Of a stretch of 64,000 nt of DNA, positions 44,727 through 55,789 are shown piece after piece; position 1 is the stretch's first letter; each line of letters starts with the position of its first letter. This DNA comes from Pollenia angustigena (Eukaryota; Arthropoda; Insecta; Diptera; Polleniidae). The stretch is taken from the NCBI GenBank assembly GCA_930367215.1, contig OV884059.1, positions 11,246,945-11,310,944 on the forward strand, in the 5' to 3' direction. The notes below the pieces were generated by a model that saw only the letters and a program-made list of their open reading frames with translations, did no database searches and was not told where the DNA came from. A program made the position numbers and the translations under genes.

Positions 44727-46030
44727 AAGGGTGGTTAAATTTCAAGGGCCGATGTTGATTTTGAATAAAACACAAACTATATAGGAAATTATTGTAATTT
44801 TATTTTATTATGATATATTGGTATTACTCAATTATGTATGGAACAAAATATCGGCCAAATGGGCGCCGCGACCACGGCGGCACACCTCCATCCGATGGTC
44901 CAAATTTTCGATGACCCTGAGGCATAATGGAGGTTCTATGCCGTTAATGTGCCGAATTATCTCATCCTTTAGCTCTTGAATTGTTGCTGGCTTATCGACG
45001 TACACCTTTTCTTTCAAATAACCCCAAAGAAAAAAGTCCAACGGTGTCAAATCACATGATCTTGGCGGCCAATTGACATCGCCATTACGTGAGATAACAC
45101 GGCCATTGAATTTGTTGCGCAAAAGAGCCATTGCTTCGTTAGCTGTGTGGCAAGTGGCACCGTCCTGCTGAAACCACATATCGTCCACATCCAAATCTTC
45201 CAATTCGGGCCATAAAAAGTTCGTTATCATCTCACGATAGCGAACACCATTGACAGTAACTGCCTGACCGGCCTCATTTTGGAAAAAATACGGCCCGATG
45301 ATGCCGCCAGCCCATAAACCGCACCAAACAGTCACTCTTTGTGGGGGCATTGGTTTTTCGACAATCACTCTTGGATTCTCATTCGCCCAAATGCGGCAAT
45401 TCTGTTTATTGACGAATCCACTGAGGTGAAAATGTGCCTCATCACTGAAGATGATTTTCTTCGAAAATTGATCATCCACTGTTGCCATTTCTTGCCACCA
45501 TTCTGCCCATTCACGACGTTTGGAATGGTCAAGAGGCTTTAGTTCTTGAGCCAATTGCACCTTGTAAGCGTGTAAATGCAAGTCTTTATGCATAATGTTC
45601 ATCAACGACGAGCGTGAGAGGTGCAATTGTTGGGCACGACGACGAGTTGAGGTGGACGGCTCTTCAGCCACACTATCGCGAACAGCAGCAATATTTTCTG
45701 CTGTACGAGCTGTACGAGCATGCACTGGTGTTCTCACATCTTCTACAGACCCGGTTTGCTCGAATTTTTCCACGATTTTTGCGATTGTACGCACATTTGG
45801 ACGATCAAATTGACCAAAAAAATCACGAAGTGCACGATATGCATTTTGATTTGAACGCCCATTTTCATAATAAGTCTGGATAACTTTAACACGTTGTTGG
45901 ATTGTGTATCTCTCCATCGTTCAAATTGAGTAAGTCTGAAATAGAGAGAGGTCAAATAAAATTCGGAAAAAATTTTGGCGTTTAGGTGTGGTTCACATTC
46001 AACATCGGTCCTTACAATTTAACCACCCTT
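44727..46030 (-). mobile_element. Complete mariner element (rosa-type, DD41D), 1304 bp
   Basis: Terminal inverted repeats of 32 bp begin AAGGGTGGTTAAATT at both ends and agree at 29 of 32 positions (inner part CCGATGTTGA). A TA dinucleotide directly flanks each end (44725-44726 and 46031-46032), the expected target duplication. The single transposase gene fills most of the element. It is the only copy here with both ends and an unbroken frame, hence potentially active or very recently so. Confidence 0.93.
44832..45917 (-). CDS. Mariner transposase, intact, DD41D
   Basis: A 361-residue protein beginning ATG and ending TAA, typical length for mariner (about 340-360). It cuts the element at its terminal repeats and pastes it at TA in the nucleus. 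Residues 1-110 hold two helix-turn-helix motifs (MERYTIQQRVKVIQTYY; RPNVRTIAKIVEKFEQTGSV; SRSSLMNIMHKDL). The catalytic triad is D159 in IIFSDEAHFHL, D252 in MWFQQDGATCHTA and D294 in RSCDLTPLDFFLWGYL. There are 41 residues between the second and third, the DD41D spacing of rosa-type mariners, unlike DD34D in Mos1. The basic tail RRGRGAHLADILFHT is also typical. No stop or frameshift. The start was chosen as the only upstream ATG giving the family N-terminus. Activity is not proven. Confidence 0.95.
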   Translation of the reverse strand: MERYTIQQRVKVIQTYYENGRSNQNAYRALRDFFGQFDRPNVRTIAKIVEKFEQTGSVEDVRTPVHARTARTAENIAAVRDSVAEEPSTSTRRRAQQLHLSRSSLMNIMHKDLHLHAYKVQLAQELKPLDHSKRREWAEWWQEMATVDDQFSKKIIFSDEAHFHLSGFVNKQNCRIWANENPRVIVEKPMPPQRVTVWCGLWAGGIIGPYFFQNEAGQAVTVNGVRYREMITNFLWPELEDLDVDDMWFQQDGATCHTANEAMALLRNKFNGRVISRNGDVNWPPRSCDLTPLDFFLWGYLKEKVYVDKPATIQELKDEIIRHINGIEPPLCLRVIENLDHRMEVCRRGRGAHLADILFHT

Positions 46031-46032
46031 TA

Positions 46033-47218
46033 TTAGAGGTTGCATTGATAAGTTCTTATAAAATTTAAGGATTACCCGGTATTTCCACTAGCACCTTCAA
46101 TGTGCTTGGAACAGCTCAGACTTTTTTTAAACTTCCCAAGTCCTTAATTATTACAATATCCTGGAATAAGGACAAAACTAAGAATTCCAACACTGGCTGG
46201 TAAGAATTGATTCCCAAGATCAAATTTTGCATTATTCCTGCGAATTCTAAAGTATTTCTTTATATACTAGGTCTATCTACGTTTGACTAAATGATAGCCA
46301 GCAATTAAATTTTAATTAAAATTTATATATTTCCGTATAAGAAAGTACCGCATTTGTTTCCACTAAACTGGTTGACATAACCTTGAAACTTAAATTATCA
46401 CTTGTAAAGAAATTTGCAAGCAAATCTAAATTACAATTGCTACGTTTACTCACGTTTTCACATATCCTGAGATTACTTAAGTTAAAATTACTTAATTAGC
46501 TTTTAAAATTCTCAAAATTGCTTAAAGTTTAAATTATACTTCAATATTCTACATTAATGTAGAAATAGGATACTTATAATAATGAATTATCTCCCATTTA
46601 TCACAAAAATTTCCTTAACCTAATTTACAACACAGTTTAGAATAAATCTTAATTTCTTAAGGGACACCCTTAACCTCATTTTTTTAAATTTGTTTGGTTA
46701 CTATAAATACTGTGTATTAATTACTACGTACTCTATTTTTATTATACGTTATATGCAAGAATTTTGATATCATTCATAACTACTATCATTTAGTCAAAGA
46801 AAAATTCATTGATAAATAAACCGATCCAGAGGCCTCTGCGACTGTGACTCCGACTTAAAATGGTGAGTGGAATAAAACATTTTTAATTTACTCTTTTTTT
46901 TCTTGCATATATTAATTACTTTAAAAAAATATAATAATACAAAGAGTTTAGAATAAATGATTAAGCAAAAGGAACATTAATATTGTAAAATTTAAGAGAT
47001 TCTCAATTTAGTAATTTTCGTTTTGTTTTGCTTTGCCTTTATTTTTGTTGTTATTTTATTAATGTTCCTATTGCTTAATTAGGTAATCTTTATTAAATAA
47101 ATAGAGCGTCATTGCTAAAAACATACATAGTTTTTTTTATGCATTCCATAAATAATACATAGTTAAGCTTAGGTATTACATATTTAAATTAATATTTAAT
47201 TTGTTTTCTTTATACAAT
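46033..47218. other. AT-rich spacer, no gene seen
   Basis: No sustained frame or repeat structure; a slightly GC-richer patch at 46815-46862 has no identity. Confidence 0.5.
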
Positions 47219-47219
47219 A

Positions 47220-48281
47220 CTAGCTGACCCGGTCTACGTTGCTGGCCCTAAGTAAACATTAGTTTTGTATTACCACACGATTTAAATTGAGCATTTAACG
47301 AAATTTACGGCCTTTAAAATAAAAATCCATGGAATACCTATCATAAATTTTTTTTAAAAAATAACTTACATATGGTGTGGATATGGGCTCAATCAAAAAA
47401 GAATAAGTATGACCATGGCGATAATTTTAAAGAAAAAATCGTCCAAATCGGTCAAGCCGTTCTCAAATCATGCTCTTAATAGAAAAAGTGGGCGTAAAAG
47501 TAGGCGTGGTAATTTTTTCTTTCGATGAAAACGTAAAATAAATTAATACGAACAGTTAAAAGAAAAATTAGTCAAATCGATGGAGCAGTTTTTTGATTTT
47601 AGGTAAATCGAAAAAAGTGGGCGTAAAAGTGGGCGGGGCAAAATTTTCTTTCCGTAAAAACCTAAGTTAAACCATGGCGATCATTTTGAAGAAAAAATCG
47701 TCCAAATCGGTCAAGTCGTTCTCCAGTTATGCGCTTAATAGAAAAAGTGGGCGTAAAAGTAGGCGTGGTAAATTTTTCTATCGATGAAAACTTAAAATGG
47801 ATTAATACGAACATTTGAAAGATAAATTAGTCAAATCGATGGAGCAGTTTTTTGATTTTAGGTAAATCGAAAAAAGTGGGCGTAAAAGTGGGCGAGGCAA
47901 AATTTTCTTTCCGTAAAACCCTAAGGTGGACCATGGCGATCATTTTAAAGAAAAAATCGTCCAAATCGGTCAAGCCGTTCTCAATTTATGCGCTTAATAG
48001 AAAAAGTGGGCGTAAAAGTAGGCGTGGTAAATTTTTCTATCGATGAAAACTTAAAATGGATTAATACGAAGATTTGAAAGAAAAATTAGTCAACTCGATG
48101 GAGCCGTTTTCTGATTTTAGGTAAATCGAAAAAAGTGGGCGTAAAAGTGGGCAGGGCAAAAGTATCCTATGTCCGTCTCCTGGCTCTAAGCTACCTCCCT
48201 ACCAATTTTCAGCCAAATCTGTTCTGCCGTTCTTGAGTTATAAGTGGTGTAACTAACACGACTTTCTTTTATATATATAGA
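47220..48281 (-). mobile_element. Non-autonomous Helitron, 1062 bp, complete ends
   Basis: On the minus strand it starts TCTATATATATATAAAAG, preceded by A, and ends CCGGGTCAGCTAG, followed by T. This is the Helitron signature (A|TC...CTRR|T) with no target duplication. The interior has about three tandem composite units of roughly 245 bp: GTGGGCGTAAAAGT, CTTTCCGTAAAA, CCATGGCGATCATTT, AATCGTCCAAATCGGTCAAG, TAGGCGTGGTAAATTTTTCT and TAGTCAAATCGATGGAGCAG. No RepHel sequence, so it depends on another copy. Confidence 0.88.
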
Positions 48282-48282
48282 T

Positions 48283-48987
48283 TTGTTATGTATCAACCAT
48301 AAACTTTGAATTGAATTACTTTATCTGTCGAGTTACATTCTTTTGTTGTTAAAACTGAATAAGTAACTAAATACATATTTTTCTAAAAGTAAAAGATAAA
48401 TTTTTTTTTAAAACTAGAAAATTATCTAATAGTGACTAAGTAAGTATTAATGGGATAAATAAATAGTGATTATTCATAATGAATTGTTAAGCTTCAAACT
48501 GTTTCTTTCATGGTGTAATAAGTTAGATTGATATAATTTTTTTTTTGGGATCTTGCTTAGCATTTTAGGTGCCAGTAGGATCATGGACTGGGTGGGTAGC
48601 GAGGCACACGATTCCAAATAACAACAGGAATCGAACATAGGTACAACCAATACATTGATCTTGCTTTTCCTTCCAGTTATAACCATAGTTATGGGGCTAG
48701 TTTTTATTTGTATTATACTATGGCTAGGTACATTAATTTTAGAGTTATTTAATTTCTTAAACTAGGGAGTCTTTAATAAAATGTTTTTATGTGAACCAGG
48801 ACTTAGTATAGAAAAGACACGAACCCCACCAAACCCGACTAAAGCTAGCTTAAAATGGCTCCCACAGTATTTCTATTACTTAGATCTAAGCAAAGTTTCT
48901 CGCTTGTTTTTTTTCCTGAAAGTAGAGAACCTTAAAGCGAAATTGCTTTTAGCTATTTTGCAAAAAATAATAATAGGAGAATATTAC
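48283..48987. other. Spacer, one B-box-like site
   Basis: No gene seen. Around 48600-48650 the minus strand reads TATGTTCGATTCCTGTTG, a B-box-like GTTCGATTCC with no matching SINE body; possibly a second SINE family. Confidence 0.4.
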
Positions 48988-49068
48988 ATAGTCTATCAGT
49001 ACCAAGGTTGCGGGTTCGATTCCCGCCAGAGACACTGGAAATTTAATTAGGGAATTAAATAAAAAAAT
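48988..49068 (+). mobile_element. SINE fragment (B-box and tail)
   Basis: Contains TAGTCTATCAGTACCAAGG, TTGCGGGTTCGATTCCCGCC (B box 49013-49023), AGAGACACTGG and AATTAGGGAATTAAATAAAA. The head with the A box is missing and most of the body is deleted. Same family as 37775-37928. Confidence 0.8.
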
Positions 49069-49338
49069 CAATCACATCATGGCAGAGAATTTTAAAGTTC
49101 GATATTAATAGGCATCCATACAAAATTCAAATTGTGCAAGTTCTGCTACGGCAATACCAATTACAAAAACAAAAACAGGTTTTATTTGGGTTACCCTGTA
49201 GTTCCACAAAGCCACCTTTGACTAGAGATTAGATGAAATCTATATACTATAAATGGTTTTATCTGCGAAAGTAGCACACCAGTATCACATATTGAATCAT
49301 TATGATTCAAGTGGTGTCTGCATTTGCCAACGAGTCAG

Positions 49339-49640
49339 CTAAATAGGTTCCAGTTTGCGACAGTGTCTAGGAACCCATTTAAGAGTAAACATTGAATTTC
49401 TTTCTATCCGACATTCTTGAATAATTATTGATGTGTTAAGCACGTGCTCCATGGATCTTATGGCGGCTTTACTATAAGAAAGAATATGAAGCTGCCATAC
49501 TGAATGTACCTCGTGGTTGCCCTTATCTCGCCCTGAATAATCTGGCAGCCTAAGCATCATTTTCCAGCCCAGCAACTTGGGGTATATACCAGAACATGGT
49601 GGTGGTTCTGGTATTGTGTCAGCGTAGGGTATAGATATTA
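49339..49640 (-). pseudogene. RNase H fragment of an I/Jockey-superfamily LINE
   Basis: The minus strand reads MLRLPDYSGRD, then LHILSYSKAAIRSMEHVLN, IQECRI and SMFTLKWVPRHC. These match RLPDxCSVFQAE, xLSDSKAAIRSL and xLxWVPGHxG of LINE ribonuclease H domains. The catalytic aspartate in LSDSKAAI has become Y. Fourth relic of this type in the window. Confidence 0.7.
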
Positions 49641-51290
49641 AAAAAAAAATACAAAATGTGAAAACTTATTTTATTTTATTTTTAACTCTCTTAAAGAAAA
49701 AAGTTTTGAAAAGGTAAAAGAAACTTCTAAAAACCAGCCAACCCATTTCATAAATCTCTCTTAGTTACTCTAGCAATTTTAGTGATGTTTTATTAAAAAA
49801 AGCACTTTAGGGAATAAAATTTAATGTAAATTGGCATATTTTTTTTTAAGGATAGTAAAATCTATTTCCTTTAATAAGTATATAAAAAGAAGAGTTTGTC
49901 TTTATAAAAAAAAATACTAAGACTGAAGTTTTAGAAGCGTAAAATAAAACAAGCCAACCTAGCCAGCTGTCAAATAAGATTTTCCAACCGGGTGGCAATG
50001 AATTTGCGCTCTTAAGGCTTGTTTTGTATAAACTGTATGAAAACGAGAAGTTTTGGCATGACAAAAAATGCTTGCCGCATGTCACGAGATGTATGGTAAG
50101 CCCTAAATTAGTCTCATACGATTCTTGACATGCTATTCGAAACGATTCCCTCTTCGATTAATATAAGCGGCTTTTGCTGGGTTCTGGAAGTATCTGACGG
50201 ACGGAGGAATCAGATTGTGTAACAGTTTTTCCTGTGCAAGGAATCTTCTACGGTTGAAAAAAGTGCTCGTCATTGAACGCTCTTCATAAGATTCCCAGTG
50301 AACCCTTACCCAATCGAAAAAATAAAATATACCGAGCCAGCAAAATGGTTCGACGTCAATTATTTATAAAGTTGTGGACACGAATTCTGGCAGACATGTC
50401 GAAGCAAATTCTGGGTTTTTTTTTGCCGCATTTCGGACAGATATCTAACAGAAATCTAACGTAAAAGGCAAAGGAAATTCTGATGCGATAGTCGACATTC
50501 CTATGGTGTTCTGAGAGATTGCTGAAAGAATGTCGAATGCAATCTAATAGAATTTCTCGTCTTGCAAAAATGTTTTGGAATGTTAAATGAGAAAATTACT
50601 TTTTTGATGTTAAATGAGAATTTAATAAAATTTTGTATTATTTTTATTCTAGCAAGATAAGCAGACATTACTTTGCGATTCTTGGGACTGCTCCATGTTA
50701 TTTCAATAAAGCTATTTATAATATTCGAGATTCCGCCTTCTTTTTACATCAGTCAGAAATCTATCAATCAGACAAATCGGTTCATAAAAACCATCCCATA
50801 TATATTCATGCGAAAACGATCAGAAAGCGGTCAGACAATATGTGAATTCAATATCTGACAGAAATCTTAACGATTCCTCCAAGAATGAAGTCAGGTATTT
50901 ACCAAAAATGTCTGCCGGCGAAAAGAAATGGAAAAGGTTGCAAATCTAGCGATTGGCGATCTTTAATGCGTTTGCGCATTTGTGTTTCGCATCTTTTTAT
51001 TATTTTCTTTTCGCGAATCATCACTGTTCCAATTTCAAATATTTTAACATATTTTGGCATTTCATTATTGTCAGCGCCATTTTTAGTTTTAATTGCCAGT
51101 GTTGCTACATTTTCCAAAAATTTCGCGAAAGTTATAGAGAGCACCAAGTTGGCATTTAGCTTTCAAATCGAAATTGTTTTCGCATCACAATAGAGAGTAG
51201 CCCAATTGATTTAGACAAAAATAATTCTTAGCTGAACATATTTTCGTAAAAATATTTTAAATGCTATAATTTATGCTTTTAAAAACGGTT
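49641..51290. other. Unassigned spacer
   Basis: No gene recognised. 50190-50900 has a mildly repetitive texture (TCTGACGGA, TATCTGACAGAAATCT, AGATATCTAACAGAAATCT) suggesting old transposon sequence. Overlapping frames at 50885-51193 on both strands have no domain. Confidence 0.45.
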
Positions 51291-51479
51291 ATACCAAGAC
51301 GAATTCACTAGAAGGTGGAGTCAAGTCAAAATATGGTGGTCAAGTTATCTAAGTTTCTGTACAAACAAGTTTTTTATGTAAGTAAACCTTTTTTACTATC
51401 AATTTTTGTTTGACAATTTGACCACAAACGCAGTGTTGTTGTAGAGTTTACCTCACCTTCTAGTGAACTCGCCTTGTAT
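51291..51479. mobile_element. MITE, 189 bp, ends ATACAAGGCGA-TTCACTAGAAGG
   Basis: The left end ACGAATTCACTAGAAGGTG and the reverse complement of the right end, GCGAGTTCACTAGAAGGTG, differ at two positions; outside them ATACCAAG and ATACAAG also pair. Single related ends (AAGGCGAATTCA) occur near 28235 and 58415. Confidence 0.8.
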
Positions 51480-51717
51480 TATACATTAAATTATTGCATC
51501 TACAACATATGCTATGAAATTCTAATAATCATTACCCCTTCTCATATGCTATAGAATAAATCAACAAAATGCTTGTATTTGTTTAATAACCAATTAGCAT
51601 TTAGTCAATTCTCTTTTTTTTTTAAAGCCACAATAATTTTCAATTTGTCGCATGATTAATTAACTTTTTAGTTTTAGACAAATTAAATTATAAATAATTT
51701 ATCTACGTTTTGGCCTA

Positions 51718-51727
51718 GCATACTTTT
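51718..51727 (+). promoter_or_regulatory. Su(Hw)-like motif GCATACTTTT
   Basis: Reads GGCCTAGCATACTTTTGTGG. Ten exact core bases. Confidence 0.45.
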
Positions 51728-51969
51728 GTGGGTTATTCAAATATTATTAATAGACAATTTAAGCGTTTTTAAGCGAATATTTTAATTGTCTATATTATGA
51801 TTTTTTTTGTAGTTTTGCTTTTAAAATTATTTTAAATTATTATTAAAATGCAAATGAATTAGTTTATTCTAAAAGTTTAAGCATTTAACATTAGATTGTT
51901 AAGTAATGAATTTCTAGAAAACTTTCGATTATGAGCATTTAAAATTTAATATTCTAATTCTTTTGTACC

Positions 51970-53000
51970 GGGTTATCCATTTAGTGGTTTCAAAACCGCT
52001 GGTCTGGCAAGGCTGGCAGAAGTCTTATTTATTTAGTGAAAGGTTTGTTATTTAAGAGCATAAACGATCCATATTCGTTAATGGCATAAACGAAGAACGC
52101 ATTAAAGTGATGGTTCAAATATGGCCACTGTTCAAGCATTACGTTGTGATTGAGTGGTTTTGAAACCACCGGTCTGGCAAGGCAGTCAGCTCTCAAATAT
52201 CTTTCATTTGAAGAGTTTTAATCAAGTTTTTTGACATTTACAAGTATAAACGATCCATATTCGTGAAAAACATAACCGAAGAAAGCGTTAAAGTGGTGGT
52301 TTGCAACGTGGCCACTTTTTGAACATTACGGGGTCATTATGGTCGTCAATATCGACTAACTGTGCAAGGAATTGTCAAGATTATGGGCCATGTCATGGAA
52401 ATTGAAATCAAGTGAAATTTAAATCAAATATATTTTGAAAACTCTCCCGTTTTTAAAGTTCATGTTTATATATCCTTTTATAAACCTCATACTTTGAGAA
52501 CCACTTTCCTCTACCTAAACTACTTTTGAAATCAGTAAAAGCTGCGTTAATTTTTACAACAATTCATTTAAAATCTTCGTCGATTTCAATTCTACGTGAT
52601 TTTAATTTCTATGACGTGGCTGTATAAAGAAATTTGAAGATAATGAAAACGTTGCAAATGTGGTCAGACCTGTGCATCATCGCAATATGCACACAGCCAA
52701 AAATATCGATTATGTTAGTGAAAGTGTTGCGGATAATACATATCTTTTCGATACCTCGTTATGACCTTCAATTGAAGATTAAGAACTGTACTGTACTGCT
52801 TTCAACAAAACAGTACCACAAGCCACAAAAGGCAAACGATTTTTGGTTCCATAACGCGTAATTTCACGTTTTGGCGACGTCAATCGGCCACTAAGATCAT
52901 CCTATTTCACGCCGTTAGACTTTTGTTTTTGAGGGCTCCTTGAAAATTGTTATTAGTATTAAGAAAAAACTTGCAAAATCATTATTTTAATGTAAACATT
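51970..53000 (+). pseudogene. Mariner (DD41D-type) relic with duplicated 5' end
   Basis: The 5' segment occurs twice in tandem: TTTCAAAACCGCTGGTCTGG with AAACGATCCATATTCGTTAA near 51985-52085, and TTTTGAAACCACCGGTCTGG with AAACGATCCATATTCGTGAA near 52155-52265. The plus-strand frames then read HYGRQYRLTVQGIVKIMG, NVVRPVHHRNMHTAKNIDYV, SESVADNTYLSIPRYDLQL. After a deletion they reach a degraded VNWPxRS-xxTPLDFxxxG block near 52900. These correspond to NVRTPVHARTARTAENIAAV, VRDSVAEEPSTSTRRRAQQL and VNWPPRSCDLTPLD of the intact copy. Catalytic residues are lost. Confidence 0.72.
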
Positions 53001-53620
53001 CATTATGTAAACATATTTGCCTAGAGGCAAGCAAACCAATTTCAATTTCTTTAATATTCAATTTACTTAAAACAAAATATCATCGTTTTAGGCGAATTTA
53101 AATAACATTTTTGCAGCATACTTAAGGGCTGCTTAAAAAAAATAAAAAACCAAACACAGTAGCAAAAGCCAGTAAGTCTTTTGAAACATTTTGGCTTTGT
53201 TTACATATTTTTTTTTTTTTTTTTCATTATGAGTTTTTAAGCAGCAAAATTTAGTTTTCGGTCTAAAAATAAAATTCCCGTTGAACATTTAAATACTCAT
53301 GTACATATTTCATTAGATTAATAAACTAATGTCATTGGAAAAACTGACAAATGAAAAATGTTTTGCCTTTTCGTTTATTTTTAGCATGAAAAAAAGGATT
53401 TTAAATCTTTTCAATAGTATTTTATGGCCAAAAGCAATTTGAGTTTTTTTTTTTTGGAAACGATTATTGTCATGACAACTTTGTCAATAAAATTTGATAC
53501 AAAGTAAAATTGTATGCACAGCTGCAGGCGAAATATTTTTTTTTCTGCAACTGGAAATAACAAGAAAAATAATGTGGAAAACAATTTTAGAATTGAGAAA
53601 ATCATTATATCCACAATATA
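53001..53620. other. AT-rich spacer with one weaker Su(Hw)-like motif
   Basis: No gene seen. Confidence 0.5.
53116..53124 (+). promoter_or_regulatory. Weaker Su(Hw)-like motif GCATACTTA
   Basis: Reads TTGCAGCATACTTAAGGGCTG; the GGGC trailer is kept. Very similar to the site at 5575 (GCATACTTGAGGGCTG). Confidence 0.35.
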
Positions 53621-53624
53621 AAAG

Positions 53625-54510
53625 TGGAGAGGGTATTATGCGTTTATGCTGATTTTTGCAACACCTTAAAATATTGGTCTAGGTCTAACCTTTAAGTATA
53701 CCAATCGACTAAGGGCTAAAAAATCAGAGCAAGTTAAACTATCTTTTTGGTATAAAATGTGCTTAATCCAACAAATCTATAAATCAGTAAACATATAAAC
53801 CATCTATAAACGCATAAAATTGAGCGTTTAAGCTACCAATACAGACCAAATGAATTTGATAAGATTTATCGTAGTGCTGCTAAATATATGTTATTTTTTA
53901 ACAACATAAAATACATGGGGTACAGATTTAAAGTTGTTGAGCTTAATTCAAGTTAAGTTCAACTAAACCAAAGTTTAAACCATCAGTGATTTATAAGTCA
54001 TTAGAATATGGGTTTGTAGGTTCATTACAAATCCACTCAATGAATGATAAACAAATTGTATATAGACAAAGATATCGAAACAATATTCGACACAAATAGC
54101 TTTTACATGAATCTAAGGCCGGGTTTTTTAGATGTGGATTAAGTTTAATCTTAGTTTAACGTAGTCTGAAACTCAGACCAACTTTTAAAGCAAAACTAAT
54201 TTCATCCGTCAAAATTTTATCTACAAATTTGGTAATGGCATCACAAATCTGTTTTCAGATTAACTAAACCTTGTTTAACGGAGATCTGAAAAACCCAGCC
54301 TAAACCTTATAACTTAATTGGCCATGGGCACCAAATAGGGTACACTCGCAAAATTGTTTTGATATGGCCAGGCTTGACCGACTTAACTTTTTTACTTGTT
54401 TGTATTAAAGAGTTGTTTCCTTAGCACTCCAGAAAATTGTTTTTCCAAATTCTGTGGTGTAGGGTATCATATGGTCGGGCTTGACTGGCTATACTTTCTT
54501 AGTTGTTTTT
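53625..54510. repeat. Fly dispersed element (GGGTATTATGCG to GACTGGCTATACTTTCTTAG)
   Basis: Opens AGTGGAGAGGGTATTATGCG with AAAATATTGGTCTA and closes GGTGTAGGGTATCATATGG, TCGGGCTTGACTGGC. Openers and closers of this type recur in higher-fly genomes. Non-coding here, and interrupted by the MITE at 54117-54300. Family not identified. Confidence 0.5.
54117..54300. mobile_element. Harbinger-like MITE, 184 bp, TAA target duplication
   Basis: GGCCGGGTTTTTTAGAT on the left pairs with ATCTGAAAAACCCAGCC on the right with two mismatches. TAA flanks both ends (54114-54116 and 54301-54303). Confidence 0.88.
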
Positions 54511-54620
54511 TTATTTTCTTACATAGGTTCCATTCAGGCTGGAGATGACAATTAAGGGGGAATGCGTAGGACACCCCTTTTTTTTCTCCTAAGACCTTAA
54601 AAGGCTCTGTAGATTAAGCT

Positions 54621-55079
54621 TAATTCACCCATGCATTCAGAACAATATTTTTGTCTGGAAAAAAATTTTTTTTATATTGAGCATGACGTCTTACTTTTGA
54701 GAGAAAGAGAGAGAAATTATTTAGTTCGGCAAGTTTTTCATGAATTGATTTAATTTTAATTTTGTTCAAAACAAAATGAACTGAGTTGCCACTTTTTTTT
54801 TAATTTGTTTATAAAAGTTAAAATAATTTATTTTGCCGAATAATTAAATAAAAAAATAATACAATAAAATCACTTCACACTTTTAGAAAACTATTTAAAA
54901 TAAGTGGTTTGCTTGTTTTGCTGCCATTTTGTATAATTGTTTACATCTGTAAACTATATGGTAGCTTTGTATTTCCCGACAAATTTTCCGAAATGCGTGA
55001 ATCGTTCTGCAGAAAACTCTCAGTAAAAAAATTATTCTCCCGACAAAAATATTTTTCGGAAAGCATGGATGAATCCACC
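54621..55079. mobile_element. MITE family with GGATTCA...AATATTTTTGTC ends, copy A
   Basis: The left end AATTCACCCATGCATTCAGA, ACAATATTTTTGTC pairs with the right end GACAAAAATATTTTTCGGA, AAGCATGGATGAATCCACC. The interior shares a GAGAGAAAGAGAGAGAAATT block and TTTACATCTGTAAACTATAT with copy B at 57493-58117, in the same orientation. Confidence 0.8.
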
Positions 55080-55789
55080 TTTCGACTTGAGGACAGAAAT
55101 TCTTTTTTTAAGATAATTGGCTGCAATTTTGCTATAAATATTTTTTTAAATTTAAAATTTATGTTAAAGTGTAAATTTGATAACATTCCGCCATGTTTTG
55201 GAAATCGAATCGGAGTGAAATTGAATTCAAAGAAATTTCAATAACTATCCTACCTTGAGAGTTTAAAGAAATATCTTTTTTTGTATAAAGCATATAAAGC
55301 ATAATAATACATTTATAATCTCCATCAATTTCAATTTCACTCGACTTCATTTAATTGAAAAATTTTATATCATTCAAACGGCCATATCTGCAAGTCATCT
55401 AAAGCGGATGCAATGGCTCTGTGTCCCAGAATCCACTTCATCAACTCTTTTTTTTTTGGGACATTTGACTTCTTTTAATTGCAAAACATTTGAAAAATTT
55501 AATTTACTTGTTTGCTTGTTTTTCAACATGACCGTTTCTTTAAACACTTACTAATGCCAACATTTCTATATTTAACTTTCTAATACCCTGCAAAAAAATA
55601 TGTAAATGTAAAAAAATCTATTCATATCCTCGAACTTGTTTTCCACACAACAGCACGTGCTTTGTTAAAACATGCTCTTGTACACCGCTAAGGCTCATTA
55701 AATCTTGAAAAAAAGGAAAAATTTTAAGAATTTCGAATTAAATGAGAAAATAAAAACAAAAAACACAGATATATACAGACACTGGCTAC

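Noticed and set aside
45339..45883. Plus-strand frames opposite the transposase
   Set aside because: Shadows of the mariner transposase on the minus strand, without independent domains.
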